Source: Methylococcus sp. UBA6136 (lineage in GTDB: Bacteria > Pseudomonadota > Gammaproteobacteria > Methylococcales > Methylococcaceae). Taken from it: a stretch of 34,858 nt of DNA. Numbering within the stretch: position 1 is the stretch's first letter; each line of letters opens with the position of its first letter. Position numbers and translations under genes: made by a program. Where the stretch lies: assembly GCA_002423305.1 (NCBI GenBank), contig DIVI01000191.1, positions 1 to 34,858 of the forward strand. Direction: 5' to 3'. The notes below the pieces were generated by a model. It searched no databases. It had not been told where the DNA came from and saw only the letters and a program-made list of their open reading frames with translations. Shown in pieces: positions 26,810 through 33,658 of this stretch.

Positions 26810-26880
26810 AAAAAACCTTGTTGCTTTCGGTTTTCACCGCACGCGACCCAGGGGGGGTAGGACGCATCGCAACAAGGTTT
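26810..26880 (-). ncRNA. Structured element with 12-bp outer stem and T-tract (possible ncRNA or terminator)
   Basis: AAACCTTGTTGC at 26813-26824 and GCAACAAGGTTT at 26869-26880 are a perfect 12-base inverted repeat. Read on the minus strand, the 3' arm runs into TTTTTT, as in an intrinsic terminator. The 44-base loop is itself foldable on that strand: CGGT-GAAA-ACCG makes a hairpin with a GNRA tetraloop, and ACCC pairs with GGGT just before it, so the whole could be a three-way junction. It lies 89 bases after the stop of the 59-residue gene on the same strand. It may end that transcript, or be the 3' part of a small RNA. No known RNA family was recognised. Confidence 0.5.
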
Positions 26881-26888
26881 AGTAGTGT

Positions 26889-26906
26889 GGCTTTGAGCCG
26901 ATTTTT
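26889..26906 (+). terminator. Weak terminator downstream of malQ
   Basis: GGCT-TTG-AGCC followed by GATTTTTCTT on the plus strand is a short four-base-pair hairpin with a T-run about 170 bases after malQ. It directly follows the larger inverted repeat, so the pair could stop transcription from both directions. Confidence 0.35.
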
Positions 26907-26968
26907 CTTATAGTTATTATCCTATCGAGACAGGTCCCAGATCACTAAGACCTTGGGATTCCCCGCTC

Positions 26969-27148
26969 TTACTTGGCTGCTTTTGCTTTCTGCATCTGCT
27001 TTTCAACTTCCGCTTTCGATTGCTCGTAAGCGCCGTTCTCCCAACCACTGTTTTCGTTTTCTCTGGCCTTCAACAGGAAAACCCCAATGATGACGGCAAC
27101 GATCAACGCACCGATGTAGAGCCAAAAATTATCTTTTTCTTGTTCCAT
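26969..27148 (-). CDS. Small single-pass membrane protein, 59 residues
   Basis: This short gene encodes MEQEKDNFWLYIGALIVAV followed by IIGVFLLKAREN, then a polar stretch and a charged alanine/lysine helix ending KQMQKAKAAK and TAA. Residues about 9-26 form one membrane helix and the C-terminal 25 residues look like an amphipathic helix. GAGG lies nine bases before the ATG, a good ribosome site. Codon use and a coherent membrane/helix layout argue that it is real. It is alone between malQ and the PPK2 relic, with dyad-symmetric sites upstream and a terminator-like structure downstream. I do not recognise a family; it could be a regulator or stabiliser of a membrane complex, which is only a guess. 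Confidence 0.6.
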   Translation of the reverse strand: MEQEKDNFWLYIGALIVAVIIGVFLLKARENENSGWENGAYEQSKAEVEKQMQKAKAAK

Positions 27149-27636
27149 GATTGTTTACCTCAACAGACTTTACTGATTATTTTCCGATGGGCAACGAGTA
27201 ATCGTTGTCCAACCGCCTTATAAGAGTAACCGAGGTTACCGATCGTGACCGGAAGAGAGCCTAGGCGCCCTGTCCTGAATCGCGGGGACCATTCTATGTG
27301 GGTTAACAATCATGTTCAAGTATCTTCCTTGACTTTTTTCACCTATCGACAGGTTTCGTTTTGGGGGGAGTAAACGGGCATTGTGAGCCAGCCTCTGGTC
27401 CCTTTGCGCCAATCATTCTCGCGACTGGGTCAGGGTCGGCGCTTTTAATCTGGTTGTTGGATTCTTGGCAGACTAAAGTCCAGATCTTCATGATTTGGCC
27501 ATTGCCCTGGAGTCTTATGAATCGATTGAAATCAGCCCTCCCGCGCCCGCCGCCGAGATTGGGTCCATCAGTCATGAGCCCAGGCCACTCATGGTGGCCA
27601 AGGCGACCAGAGGGTTGCCCGAAGACGGGACAACGC
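27149..27636. other. Gene-poor spacer between the small gene and the PPK2 relic
   Basis: About 490 bases hold no intact gene. The first 100 bases probably form the control region of the 59-residue gene on the minus strand. From about 27361 a plus-strand frame is open but its first 92 codons have no protein-like character; they probably contain scrambled or unrelated sequence upstream of the decayed PPK2 gene. No tRNA or insertion-sequence end was seen. Confidence 0.5.
27192..27239. promoter_or_regulatory. Two dyad-symmetric sites upstream of the small gene
   Basis: CAACGA-gtaa-TCGTTG at 27192-27207 and GTAACC-ga-GGTTAC at 27226-27239 are perfect inverted repeats of six bases per arm, 44 and 78 bases before the 59-residue gene. 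They resemble operator half-site pairs for dimeric regulators. No matching regulator gene is in the window. Confidence 0.35.
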
Positions 27637-28027
27637 GTGATCGTCCTTTTCGAAGGACGGGACACGGCGGGCAAGATTGCTTTCTTTGACTGCACCTGTT
27701 TTGGCCGCGCGGGTGTCGAACGGGTCATGGGTTCCTGCAAACCGCTCGAGTATCTGGAGTTCTTGCGGCAATCGCCCGCCATGGAGCGAATGCTGGATCG
27801 TTGGGACGATTACACGGAGGCGAAAAAGGCGATGTTCTTTCACACCGACACCGCCGATGCGCCCTAGACGGTTATCAAGTCGGATGACAAAAGCGGGCGC
27901 GTATCAACTGCATTCGCTGCCCTATCCGGACAAGAATCCCAAGGTGGCCAGTCAGCCGGATGACCAGCTGGTCGGGCCGGCGTCGCGTGTGATTGATGCG
28001 GGTGAGCGGATTATTGATCAGCTCTGA
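27637..28027 (+). pseudogene. Decayed polyphosphate kinase 2 (PPK2) gene
   Basis: PPK2 enzymes transfer phosphate between polyphosphate and nucleotides. Pieces of the family appear in the right order but broken. Walker A VIVLFEGRDTAGK is followed at once by FFDCTCFGRAGVERVMGSC, so about 55 residues are gone and FDRSWYNRAG has mutated. ERML then joins RWDDYTEAKKAM, a further loss of about 50 residues. After HTDTADAP the expected Trp codon is TAG, followed by TVIKSDDK; the frame then shifts to RARINCIR and shifts again to LPYPDKNPKVASQPDDQLVG, ending at 28027. Two internal deletions, a nonsense codon and two frameshifts make function impossible. The true start is lost. It is convergent with ubiB. 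Confidence 0.88.
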
Positions 28028-28054
28028 TGTGGCAGGCTGTCTGATGTCATCGGA

Positions 28055-29686
28055 TCAGGCGATGATCCAGGCCATGGCCAGCAGTATCACGCCGGTGACG
28101 GCGGAAAGCGAAGCAAGCACGGGCAGGACGCCCGCCGCCAGCAGCACCGACCCGCAAATCAGAAGGAAACCTCCCGTCAAGGCCGTTAACAGCCGGCGCT
28201 GATTGATGCGGAGATCCTGTCGCAGGGCATTCAGTTCATGCGACCGGAAATTCACCGACAGCTTGCCGTTAGCGGTATCGCTCAGGGCGCGGTGCGCCAA
28301 CATAGGCATGTCCGGCCAGTGTTGCGCCCAAAGAGGCAGCTCCTCGCGCAATTTGTTCAGGCTGGCCATGGGGCCGAGTTCATCCTTGAACCAGCGTTCG
28401 AGGAAGGGTTTGGCCGTCTGCCAGAGGTCGAGATCCGGATAAAGATCACGGCCCAGCCCCTCGATATTGAGCAGCGTCTTTTGCAGCAGCACCAGCTGTG
28501 GCTGGACTTCCATGTCGAATCGGCGGGCCACCTGAAATAGTCGCAGCAGAAGGTGGCCGTAGGAAATGTCCTTGAGCGGCTTGTTGAAGATGGGTTCACA
28601 AACGGCGCGAATGGCTGCTTCGAACTCCACGACCCGGGTGTCCTTGGGTACCCAGCCCGACTCGATGTGCATCTCCGCGACCCGCCGGTAATCCCGGTTG
28701 AAGAACGCCCGGAAATTCTCCGCGATGTAATGCTTGTCCTCGTGCGAAATGCTGCCGACGATACCGAAATCGACGGCGATATAGCGTGCATCCCGGGTGG
28801 CAAAAATGTTGCCGGGATGCATGTCGGCGTGAAACAGGCTGTCGCGCAGGACCTGGGTAAAGAAAATCTCGACGCCGCGTTCGGCGAGGGTTTTCAGGTT
28901 GACGCCTTCGCGCTTCAGCTGCGCGACATCGCCAATCGGAATGCCGGAGATGCGCTCCATCACCATCACGTCCCGCCGCGTGTAATCGAAATACACCTTC
29001 GGGATGTAAAGCATGTCCGAATCCTCGAATCGACGGCGGATTTCCGCGGCATTGGCCGCTTCGCGCACCAGGTCCAGTTCATCGAGGATGGTTTTTTCAA
29101 ACTCGGCGACGACCTCGATCGGCCGCAGACGTTTGGCACCTTTCCAGAAGCGATCCGCCAAACGGGCCAACTCAAACAGTAGCCCCAGGTCGGTGCGAAT
29201 CCGCTCTTCGATACCGGGACGCAGCACCTTGACCACCACGGCCTCGCCGCTATGCAGCTGGGCGGTGTGTACCTGAGCTACGGAGGCCGAAGCCAGCGGC
29301 GTCTCGTCGAATTCGGCAAACAATTCCGACACCGGCTTGCCCAGGGCGATTTCAACAACCTGACGAGCCTCCCTGCCGGGAAATGGGGGGACGCGATCCT
29401 GTAGCTTGACCAGTTCTTCGGCGATATCGTCGGGTAACAGATCGCGCCGCGTCGATAGCGTTTGGCCAAACTTGACGAAGATGGGGCCCAGATCTTCCAG
29501 TGCCCCACGGATACGAACGCCACGAGCAATACCCCGGCTCTCCGGATGGCCACCTGCCACCCCGGCTTTCAGGAGCAGTCGGATCGGACCGGATAACTGA
29601 TCAAAATCAACCAGTTCATCGAGGCCATGTCGCAGCAGGACGCTTCTAATATGACGCAGTCGTCTCAGGGTGGCAGGCCGAATCAC
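28055..29686 (-). CDS. ubiB: Ubiquinone biosynthesis protein UbiB (ABC1/COQ8 family)
   Basis: UbiB is an atypical kinase-like ATPase on the inner membrane, needed for ubiquinone synthesis and probably for handling lipid intermediates. The 543-residue product (E. coli 546) has the KxGQ motif at 72-75 (VKFGQTLSTRRDLLP), the alanine-rich loop ASASVAQVH at about 132-140, Lys153, FHADMHPGN around 285-293 and VDFG with Asp306. Two C-terminal membrane helices follow (FLLICGSVLLAAGVL and VTGVILLAMAWII). It starts with GTG overlapping the ubiJ stop by four bases (GTGA). It is last in the hslV-to-ubiB run and converges on the PPK2 relic. Confidence 0.97.
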   Translation of the reverse strand: MIRPATLRRLRHIRSVLLRHGLDELVDFDQLSGPIRLLLKAGVAGGHPESRGIARGVRIRGALEDLGPIFVKFGQTLSTRRDLLPDDIAEELVKLQDRVPPFPGREARQVVEIALGKPVSELFAEFDETPLASASVAQVHTAQLHSGEAVVVKVLRPGIEERIRTDLGLLFELARLADRFWKGAKRLRPIEVVAEFEKTILDELDLVREAANAAEIRRRFEDSDMLYIPKVYFDYTRRDVMVMERISGIPIGDVAQLKREGVNLKTLAERGVEIFFTQVLRDSLFHADMHPGNIFATRDARYIAVDFGIVGSISHEDKHYIAENFRAFFNRDYRRVAEMHIESGWVPKDTRVVEFEAAIRAVCEPIFNKPLKDISYGHLLLRLFQVARRFDMEVQPQLVLLQKTLLNIEGLGRDLYPDLDLWQTAKPFLERWFKDELGPMASLNKLREELPLWAQHWPDMPMLAHRALSDTANGKLSVNFRSHELNALRQDLRINQRRLLTALTGGFLLICGSVLLAAGVLPVLASLSAVTGVILLAMAWIIA

Positions 29687-30354
29687 GAGGAGGTGTCGCT
29701 AGAGGATGAAGGTAAGCGGGGCGCGTTGAGCGTTGAGGTTAGCCGACTGATGCGGGCCGTCAGCCGGTCCATGTCCGACCGCACCTGATCGATCTCGGAC
29801 AGGAGGGCATCGGTTTGCGAGCGATCGGGCAGCCAGCGCGCCTCTTCGCGAAGGTATTCGGATACATCGGATTGGAGTGCGGCCATCGTCCCCCGGGCCC
29901 AGTGCTTCCCGGCATCCGTCACCGCGAGCAGGGAGCTGGCGAGGTTGGCGCCGAGTAATCGCGAAAAAAGCCGCTGCCAGTCAATCCGCAGCGATTGCCC
30001 GAGCGCCTGAAACTGCCGCGCCGACTCGGCATTGCCACAAATTTTCAGTCCGCTGGCCTTCAGATTTTCCTGTGATCCATTGGCCAGACCCGCCCGGGTA
30101 AAGGCGGCCAGATTGCCGGCAATAGTGACATCGGGGGTGCCGCTGATTTCCGTGAAAACCTGGATGTCTTCATCGGTAGGGCAAAGGAACAGTGTTTTGC
30201 CGAATGGCTCCAGTCGCAGCGCGATGACCTGACCCGCAAGGTTCCTGAGTGCGGCCAGGCCGTCGACTGATTCAGCCAGGTGATGCCGGGTCAGCGTTCG
30301 CAGCGCACGGGTGGTGACGTTGGCCGCCAGCAGGGTTCGCTCCTCCAGACTCAA
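29683..30354 (-). CDS. ubiJ: Ubiquinone biosynthesis accessory factor UbiJ
   Basis: UbiJ has an SCP2 lipid-binding domain and, with UbiK, supports the soluble complex that carries out the aerobic ubiquinone hydroxylations. The 223-residue product shows the SCP2 fold at about 30-130 (VFTEISGTPDVTIAGNLAAF, LKASGLKICGNAESARQFQ) and a C-terminal coiled-coil (about 180-210, LLSEIDQVRSDMDRLTARIS). The start is TTG at 30354, overlapping the ubiE stop (TTGA); no in-frame ATG gives a complete protein. Its stop overlaps the ubiB GTG. The order ubiE-ubiJ-ubiB with coupling at both junctions is the standard gammaproteobacterial operon. Confidence 0.93.
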   Translation of the reverse strand: MSLEERTLLAANVTTRALRTLTRHHLAESVDGLAALRNLAGQVIALRLEPFGKTLFLCPTDEDIQVFTEISGTPDVTIAGNLAAFTRAGLANGSQENLKASGLKICGNAESARQFQALGQSLRIDWQRLFSRLLGANLASSLLAVTDAGKHWARGTMAALQSDVSEYLREEARWLPDRSQTDALLSEIDQVRSDMDRLTARISRLTSTLNAPRLPSSSSDTSS

Positions 30355-31097
30355 ATCTTGTAGCCCCGATGCACAGCCACGACACCATGGGTCAGGTTGA
30401 AGTATTCACAGCGGTCAAAACCGGCTTCCTGCATCATCTGCTTCAAGGTGTTCTGATTCGGATGCATACGAATGCTTTCCGCCAGATAGCGGTAACTTTC
30501 CTCATCATTGGCCACCAGCTTGCCCATCAGCGGCAGCAGCTTGAAGGAGTAGAGGTCGTAGGTCTTCTTGAACACCGCACCCTGGACTTCGGAAAACTCC
30601 AGAACGATCAGTCGTCCACCCGGTTTCAGCACCCGATACATGGATTTCAGTGCTTCGTCCTTATGGGTGACATTGCGCAGACCGAAGGCGATGCACACGC
30701 AATCAAAAGAGTTGTCCGGGAAGGGAAGCTTTTCCGCATCGATCTGTGCAAATTCGACGCCGCTGGTAATGCCGTCATCCAGCAGCCGATCGCGGCCACG
30801 GGTGAGCATTTCGGCATTGATGTCCGACAGCACGACCTGGCCCTTCTCGCCGACACGGTTGCGAAACAGGGCGGTCATGTCGCCGGTACCACCGGCCAGA
30901 TCCAGAACCTTTTCTCCGTAACGAACATGACTCAGCTGCAGCGCAATGCGCTTCCAGATGCGATGGATACCCAGCGACATCAAGTCGTTCATCAGGTCGT
31001 ATTTGCCGGCCACAGAGTCGAAGACCGACTTGACCATCCGGGCCTTGTCGCTCTCGGGCACCTGCCGAAAGCCAAAATGAGTCGTTTGATCAGTCAT
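30351..31097 (-). CDS. ubiE: Ubiquinone/menaquinone C-methyltransferase UbiE
   Basis: UbiE is a SAM-dependent methyltransferase of ubiquinone (and menaquinone) synthesis. The 248-residue product (E. coli 251) has FDSVAGKYDLMNDLMSLGIH at 26-45, SAM-binding motif VLDLAGGTGD at 64-73, FPDNSFDCVCIAFGLRNVT in the middle and the family C-terminus with LTHGVVAVHRGYKI. It is 54 bases after the DUF971 gene and overlaps ubiJ by four bases. Confidence 0.98.
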   Translation of the reverse strand: MTDQTTHFGFRQVPESDKARMVKSVFDSVAGKYDLMNDLMSLGIHRIWKRIALQLSHVRYGEKVLDLAGGTGDMTALFRNRVGEKGQVVLSDINAEMLTRGRDRLLDDGITSGVEFAQIDAEKLPFPDNSFDCVCIAFGLRNVTHKDEALKSMYRVLKPGGRLIVLEFSEVQGAVFKKTYDLYSFKLLPLMGKLVANDEESYRYLAESIRMHPNQNTLKQMMQEAGFDRCEYFNLTHGVVAVHRGYKI

Positions 31098-31151
31098 GGT
31101 CGGTCTCGTTGATGGCGGTTTTCAGATTCATCGATAGCGTGTTGGTGTCGC

Positions 31152-31511
31152 TCAATCCGGCCGGGGCTGGCCAGCCTGTTTCAGCCGCTCCAGGTAGTCA
31201 TCCCACAGCGATTGCCGCCGGGAGCCCAGCTCGTAAAGAAATTCCCAGGTGTAGATGCCGGTATTGTGGCCGTCGCTAAAGGTCGGGCAGATGCCGTAGT
31301 TGCCGACGGGGCGGACATCGCTGATGCCGACGTCCTGTTTGCCGATCTGCAAAATCTCCTGGCCAGGTCCGTGTCCGCGGACTTCCGCCGAGGGGGAATA
31401 GACGCGCATCAGCTCAAAAGGCAGTTCGAAACGGCGGCCGTCCTCAAAGGCAATCTCCAGCACGCGGGATTTCTGATGTAACGTGATTTCAGTCGGATTG
31501 ACGACGGTCAT
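31152..31511 (-). CDS. DUF971 / gamma-butyrobetaine hydroxylase N-terminal-like protein
   Basis: This 119-residue protein belongs to DUF971, a small domain related to the N-terminal part of gamma-butyrobetaine hydroxylase. Typical features are ITLHQKSRVLEIAFEDG, FELPFELMRVYSPSAEVRGH, VGNYGICPTFSDGHNTGIYT and a C-terminal WDDYLERLKQAG. No enzymatic role is established for the standalone form. It lies 11 bases after hslU and 54 before ubiE, a conserved position in many proteobacteria, so it is co-transcribed with them. Confidence 0.92.
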   Translation of the reverse strand: MTVVNPTEITLHQKSRVLEIAFEDGRRFELPFELMRVYSPSAEVRGHGPGQEILQIGKQDVGISDVRPVGNYGICPTFSDGHNTGIYTWEFLYELGSRRQSLWDDYLERLKQAGQPRPD

Positions 31512-31522
31512 GGGGCGCTGAT

Positions 31523-32851
31523 TCAGAGAATGTAACGACTCAGATCTTCATCGCGGGCTACCTCGCCCAGTTGGCAATCCACATAGGCCGCATCCACGGT
31601 TACGGTCTCGCCCGCTTTTTCCGGGGCATCATACGAAATGGTTTCCAGCAGCCGTTCCAGAACGGTATGCAGGCGGCGGGCGCCGATATTTTCGGTGCGC
31701 TCGTTCACTTCCCAGCTGATCTCGGCAATGCGGGCAATACCGTCCGGGGCAAAGCACAGGTTGACCCCTTCGGTTTTCAACAAGGCCGTGTATTGCTCGG
31801 TGAGCGACGCATCCGGCTCGGTCAGGATGCGGATGAAGTCGGACGCCTCCAGCGCATTCAGCTCCACGCGGATCGGGAACCGCCCCTGCATTTCGGGAAT
31901 CAGGTCGGACGGCTTGGAAAGATGGAAGGCACCGGAAGCGATAAACAGAATATGGTCGGTCTTGACCATGCCGTACTTGGTGCTGACGGTACAACCCTCA
32001 ACCAATGGCAGCAGATCGCGTTGCACGCCTTCGCGCGACACATCCGGCCCGCCGTGATCGCCGCGCTTGCAGATCTTGTCGATTTCATCGATGAAGACGA
32101 TGCCGTTCTGCTCGACCGCCTCGACCGCGCTGAGCTTGATGTCCTCATCGTTGATCATCTTGTCGGCCTCTTCTTCCTGGAGGGCCTTCAGGGCTTCCTT
32201 GACCTTGAGTTTGCGGGTCTTGGTGCGATTCGCGTGCAGGTTCTGGAACATGTTCTGCAGCTGATTACTCATCTCCTCCATACCCGGCGGCGCCATGATC
32301 TCCACGCCGACCTGGCCCGCGCTCATCTCGATGTCAATGTCCTTGTCATCCAGATCGCCTTTTCTCAGTTTTTCGCGGAATTTCTGACGGGTGGGCGATT
32401 CCTCCTCGCCGGATTCATCACCGCTCCAGCCGGAGACGCCGGGCAGCAGGGCATCGAGCACGCGCTCCTCGGCAGCCACCTCGGCGCGAGCTTTTACCTT
32501 TTCCATCTCTTCCTGACGTGCCATCTTGATGGCGGCATCGATCAGGTCACGAATGATGGATTCAACATCGCGGCCCACATAGCCCACTTCAGTGAACTTG
32601 GTCGCCTCGACCTTGATGAAGGGCGCATTCGCCAGACGCGCCAGTCGGCGGGCGATTTCGGTCTTGCCGACGCCGGTCGGGCCGATCATCAGGATGTTCT
32701 TCGGCGTGATTTCTTCCCGCAGCCCCGGCTCAATCTGTGACCGTCGCCAGCGATTGCGCAGCGCGATGGCGACCGCACGCTTGGCATCGGCCTGGCCGAT
32801 GATGTGCTTGTCCAGTTCCTGGACGATGTCTCGTGGCGTCATCGACGTCAT
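31523..32851 (-). CDS. hslU: ATP-dependent protease ATPase subunit HslU
   Basis: HslU is the AAA+ unfoldase of the HslVU (ClpYQ) protease. The 442-residue product (E. coli 443) has Walker A GPTGVGKT at 57-64, pore loop GYVGRD at 90-95, the inserted I domain at about 110-235, Walker B IVFIDEID at 251-258, sensor region TENIGARRLHTVLERLLE and the C-terminal DLSRYIL that docks into HslV. Its ATG overlaps the hslV stop (ATGA). Confidence 0.98.
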   Translation of the reverse strand: MTSMTPRDIVQELDKHIIGQADAKRAVAIALRNRWRRSQIEPGLREEITPKNILMIGPTGVGKTEIARRLARLANAPFIKVEATKFTEVGYVGRDVESIIRDLIDAAIKMARQEEMEKVKARAEVAAEERVLDALLPGVSGWSGDESGEEESPTRQKFREKLRKGDLDDKDIDIEMSAGQVGVEIMAPPGMEEMSNQLQNMFQNLHANRTKTRKLKVKEALKALQEEEADKMINDEDIKLSAVEAVEQNGIVFIDEIDKICKRGDHGGPDVSREGVQRDLLPLVEGCTVSTKYGMVKTDHILFIASGAFHLSKPSDLIPEMQGRFPIRVELNALEASDFIRILTEPDASLTEQYTALLKTEGVNLCFAPDGIARIAEISWEVNERTENIGARRLHTVLERLLETISYDAPEKAGETVTVDAAYVDCQLGEVARDEDLSRYIL

Positions 32852-33408
32852 GATCTGTTTGGCTCCGCTGGCACTTCCAGCTCTTCAATGGTCAGGTTAT
32901 GGTTGGTGTAGATGCAGATGTCGCCGGCGATATGCAGCGATCGCTCCACGATCTCCCGCGCGCCGAGTTCGGTGTTTTCCAGCAAGGCGCGCGCCGCGGA
33001 TTGGGCGAAAGGCCCGCCCGACCCGATGGCAATCAGGCCGTTTTCTGGCTCAATGACATCGCCATTGCCGGAAATGATCAGCGATGCCTTGTCGTCCGCC
33101 ACTGCCAGCAGCGCCTCAAGGCGTTGCAGCATGCGATTGGTGCGCCAGTCCTTGGCCAGTTCGACCGCTGCACGTGTCAGGTTGCCGCGCTGCTTTTCCA
33201 GTTCGCCCTCGAAGCGCTCGAACAACGTAAACGCATCCGCCGTGGCCCCGGCGAAACCCGCCAGTACCTTGCCGTGATAGAGGCGCCGCACCTTGCGGGC
33301 GTTGCCTTTCATCACGGTATTACCCAGGGTGACCTGGCCATCGCCGCCGATGACGACCTGATTGCCGCGACGCACCGAAACGATGGTCGTGCCGTGAAAG
33401 GTTTCCAC
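32848..33408 (-). CDS. hslV: ATP-dependent protease peptidase subunit HslV
   Basis: HslV is the proteasome-like threonine peptidase. The product contains HGTTIVSVRRGNQVVIGGDG; by the family the propeptide VETFHG is removed to expose Thr7 as nucleophile. GDGQVTLGN, AGFAGATADAF and IGSGGPFAQSAARALL follow the family. GTG at 33408 gives 186 residues. A longer frame reaches 33474, but that start lies upstream of the candidate -10 box at 33449-33454 and would add a tail not seen in HslV. No good ribosome site is visible before the GTG. hslU follows with a four-base overlap. Confidence 0.96.
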   Translation of the reverse strand: METFHGTTIVSVRRGNQVVIGGDGQVTLGNTVMKGNARKVRRLYHGKVLAGFAGATADAFTLFERFEGELEKQRGNLTRAAVELAKDWRTNRMLQRLEALLAVADDKASLIISGNGDVIEPENGLIAIGSGGPFAQSAARALLENTELGAREIVERSLHIAGDICIYTNHNLTIEELEVPAEPNRS

Positions 33409-33448
33409 TGAAGTGCCCGCTCTACCAAGAAGAATCAAAAGGGCTGCG

Positions 33449-33454
33449 ATTGTA
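33449..33454 (-). promoter_or_regulatory. Candidate -10 box for hslV
   Basis: The minus strand reads CGGTACAATCGC, with TACAAT (5 of 6 to sigma-70 consensus) about 41 bases before the GTG start. A heat-shock (sigma-32) type CCCCAT/CTTGAA pair was looked for and not seen. Confidence 0.45.
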
Positions 33455-33549
33455 CCGCATCGGCCTGGCGGCACGCCGTCCCATTAAAATGAAGGCCTTG
33501 CCTGAACGCTGCCTTTTTTATGAGGACCTCTAAAAAATATCCATTCAAG

Positions 33550-33623
33550 CTTCGACAAGCTCAGCAAGAACGGATAAAAAGTTGTTTGATATCGATATCC
33601 GCTCGCACTGAGCCCTGTCGAAG
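33550..33623. repeat. REP-like inverted repeat pair
   Basis: The left arm CTTCGACAAGCTCAG...ACGG (33550-33573) and right arm CCG...CTGAGCCCTGTCGAAG (33599-33623) are imperfect inverted copies, separated by a 25-base spacer that ends in the palindrome GATATCGATATC. CTTCGACA(A/G)GCTCAG is typical of short repetitive extragenic palindromes seen in many proteobacterial genomes. It lies between the divergent hslV and rRNA-methyltransferase genes. Confidence 0.65.
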
Positions 33624-33658
33624 TGCGATTCTTTGAGGCCCCTTTATTGGAATTCACC

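Noticed and set aside
27361..27636. An intact N-terminal part of a gene in front of the PPK2 relic
   Set aside because: The frame is open but the translated residues are proline/tryptophan-rich with no PPK2 or other family features.
31571..32740. A 389-codon open frame antisense to hslU
   Set aside because: It lies wholly opposite a perfectly conserved hslU, has no recognisable motifs and is explained by the GC-rich codon bias of the real gene.
33409..33474. A longer hslV starting at 33474
   Set aside because: The start is upstream of the likely -10 box, and the extra residues are absent from the HslV family.
33409..33549. A sigma-32 heat-shock promoter for hslVU
   Set aside because: Neither a CTTGAA-type -35 nor a CCCCAT-type -10 is visible; only a sigma-70-like TACAAT box was found.
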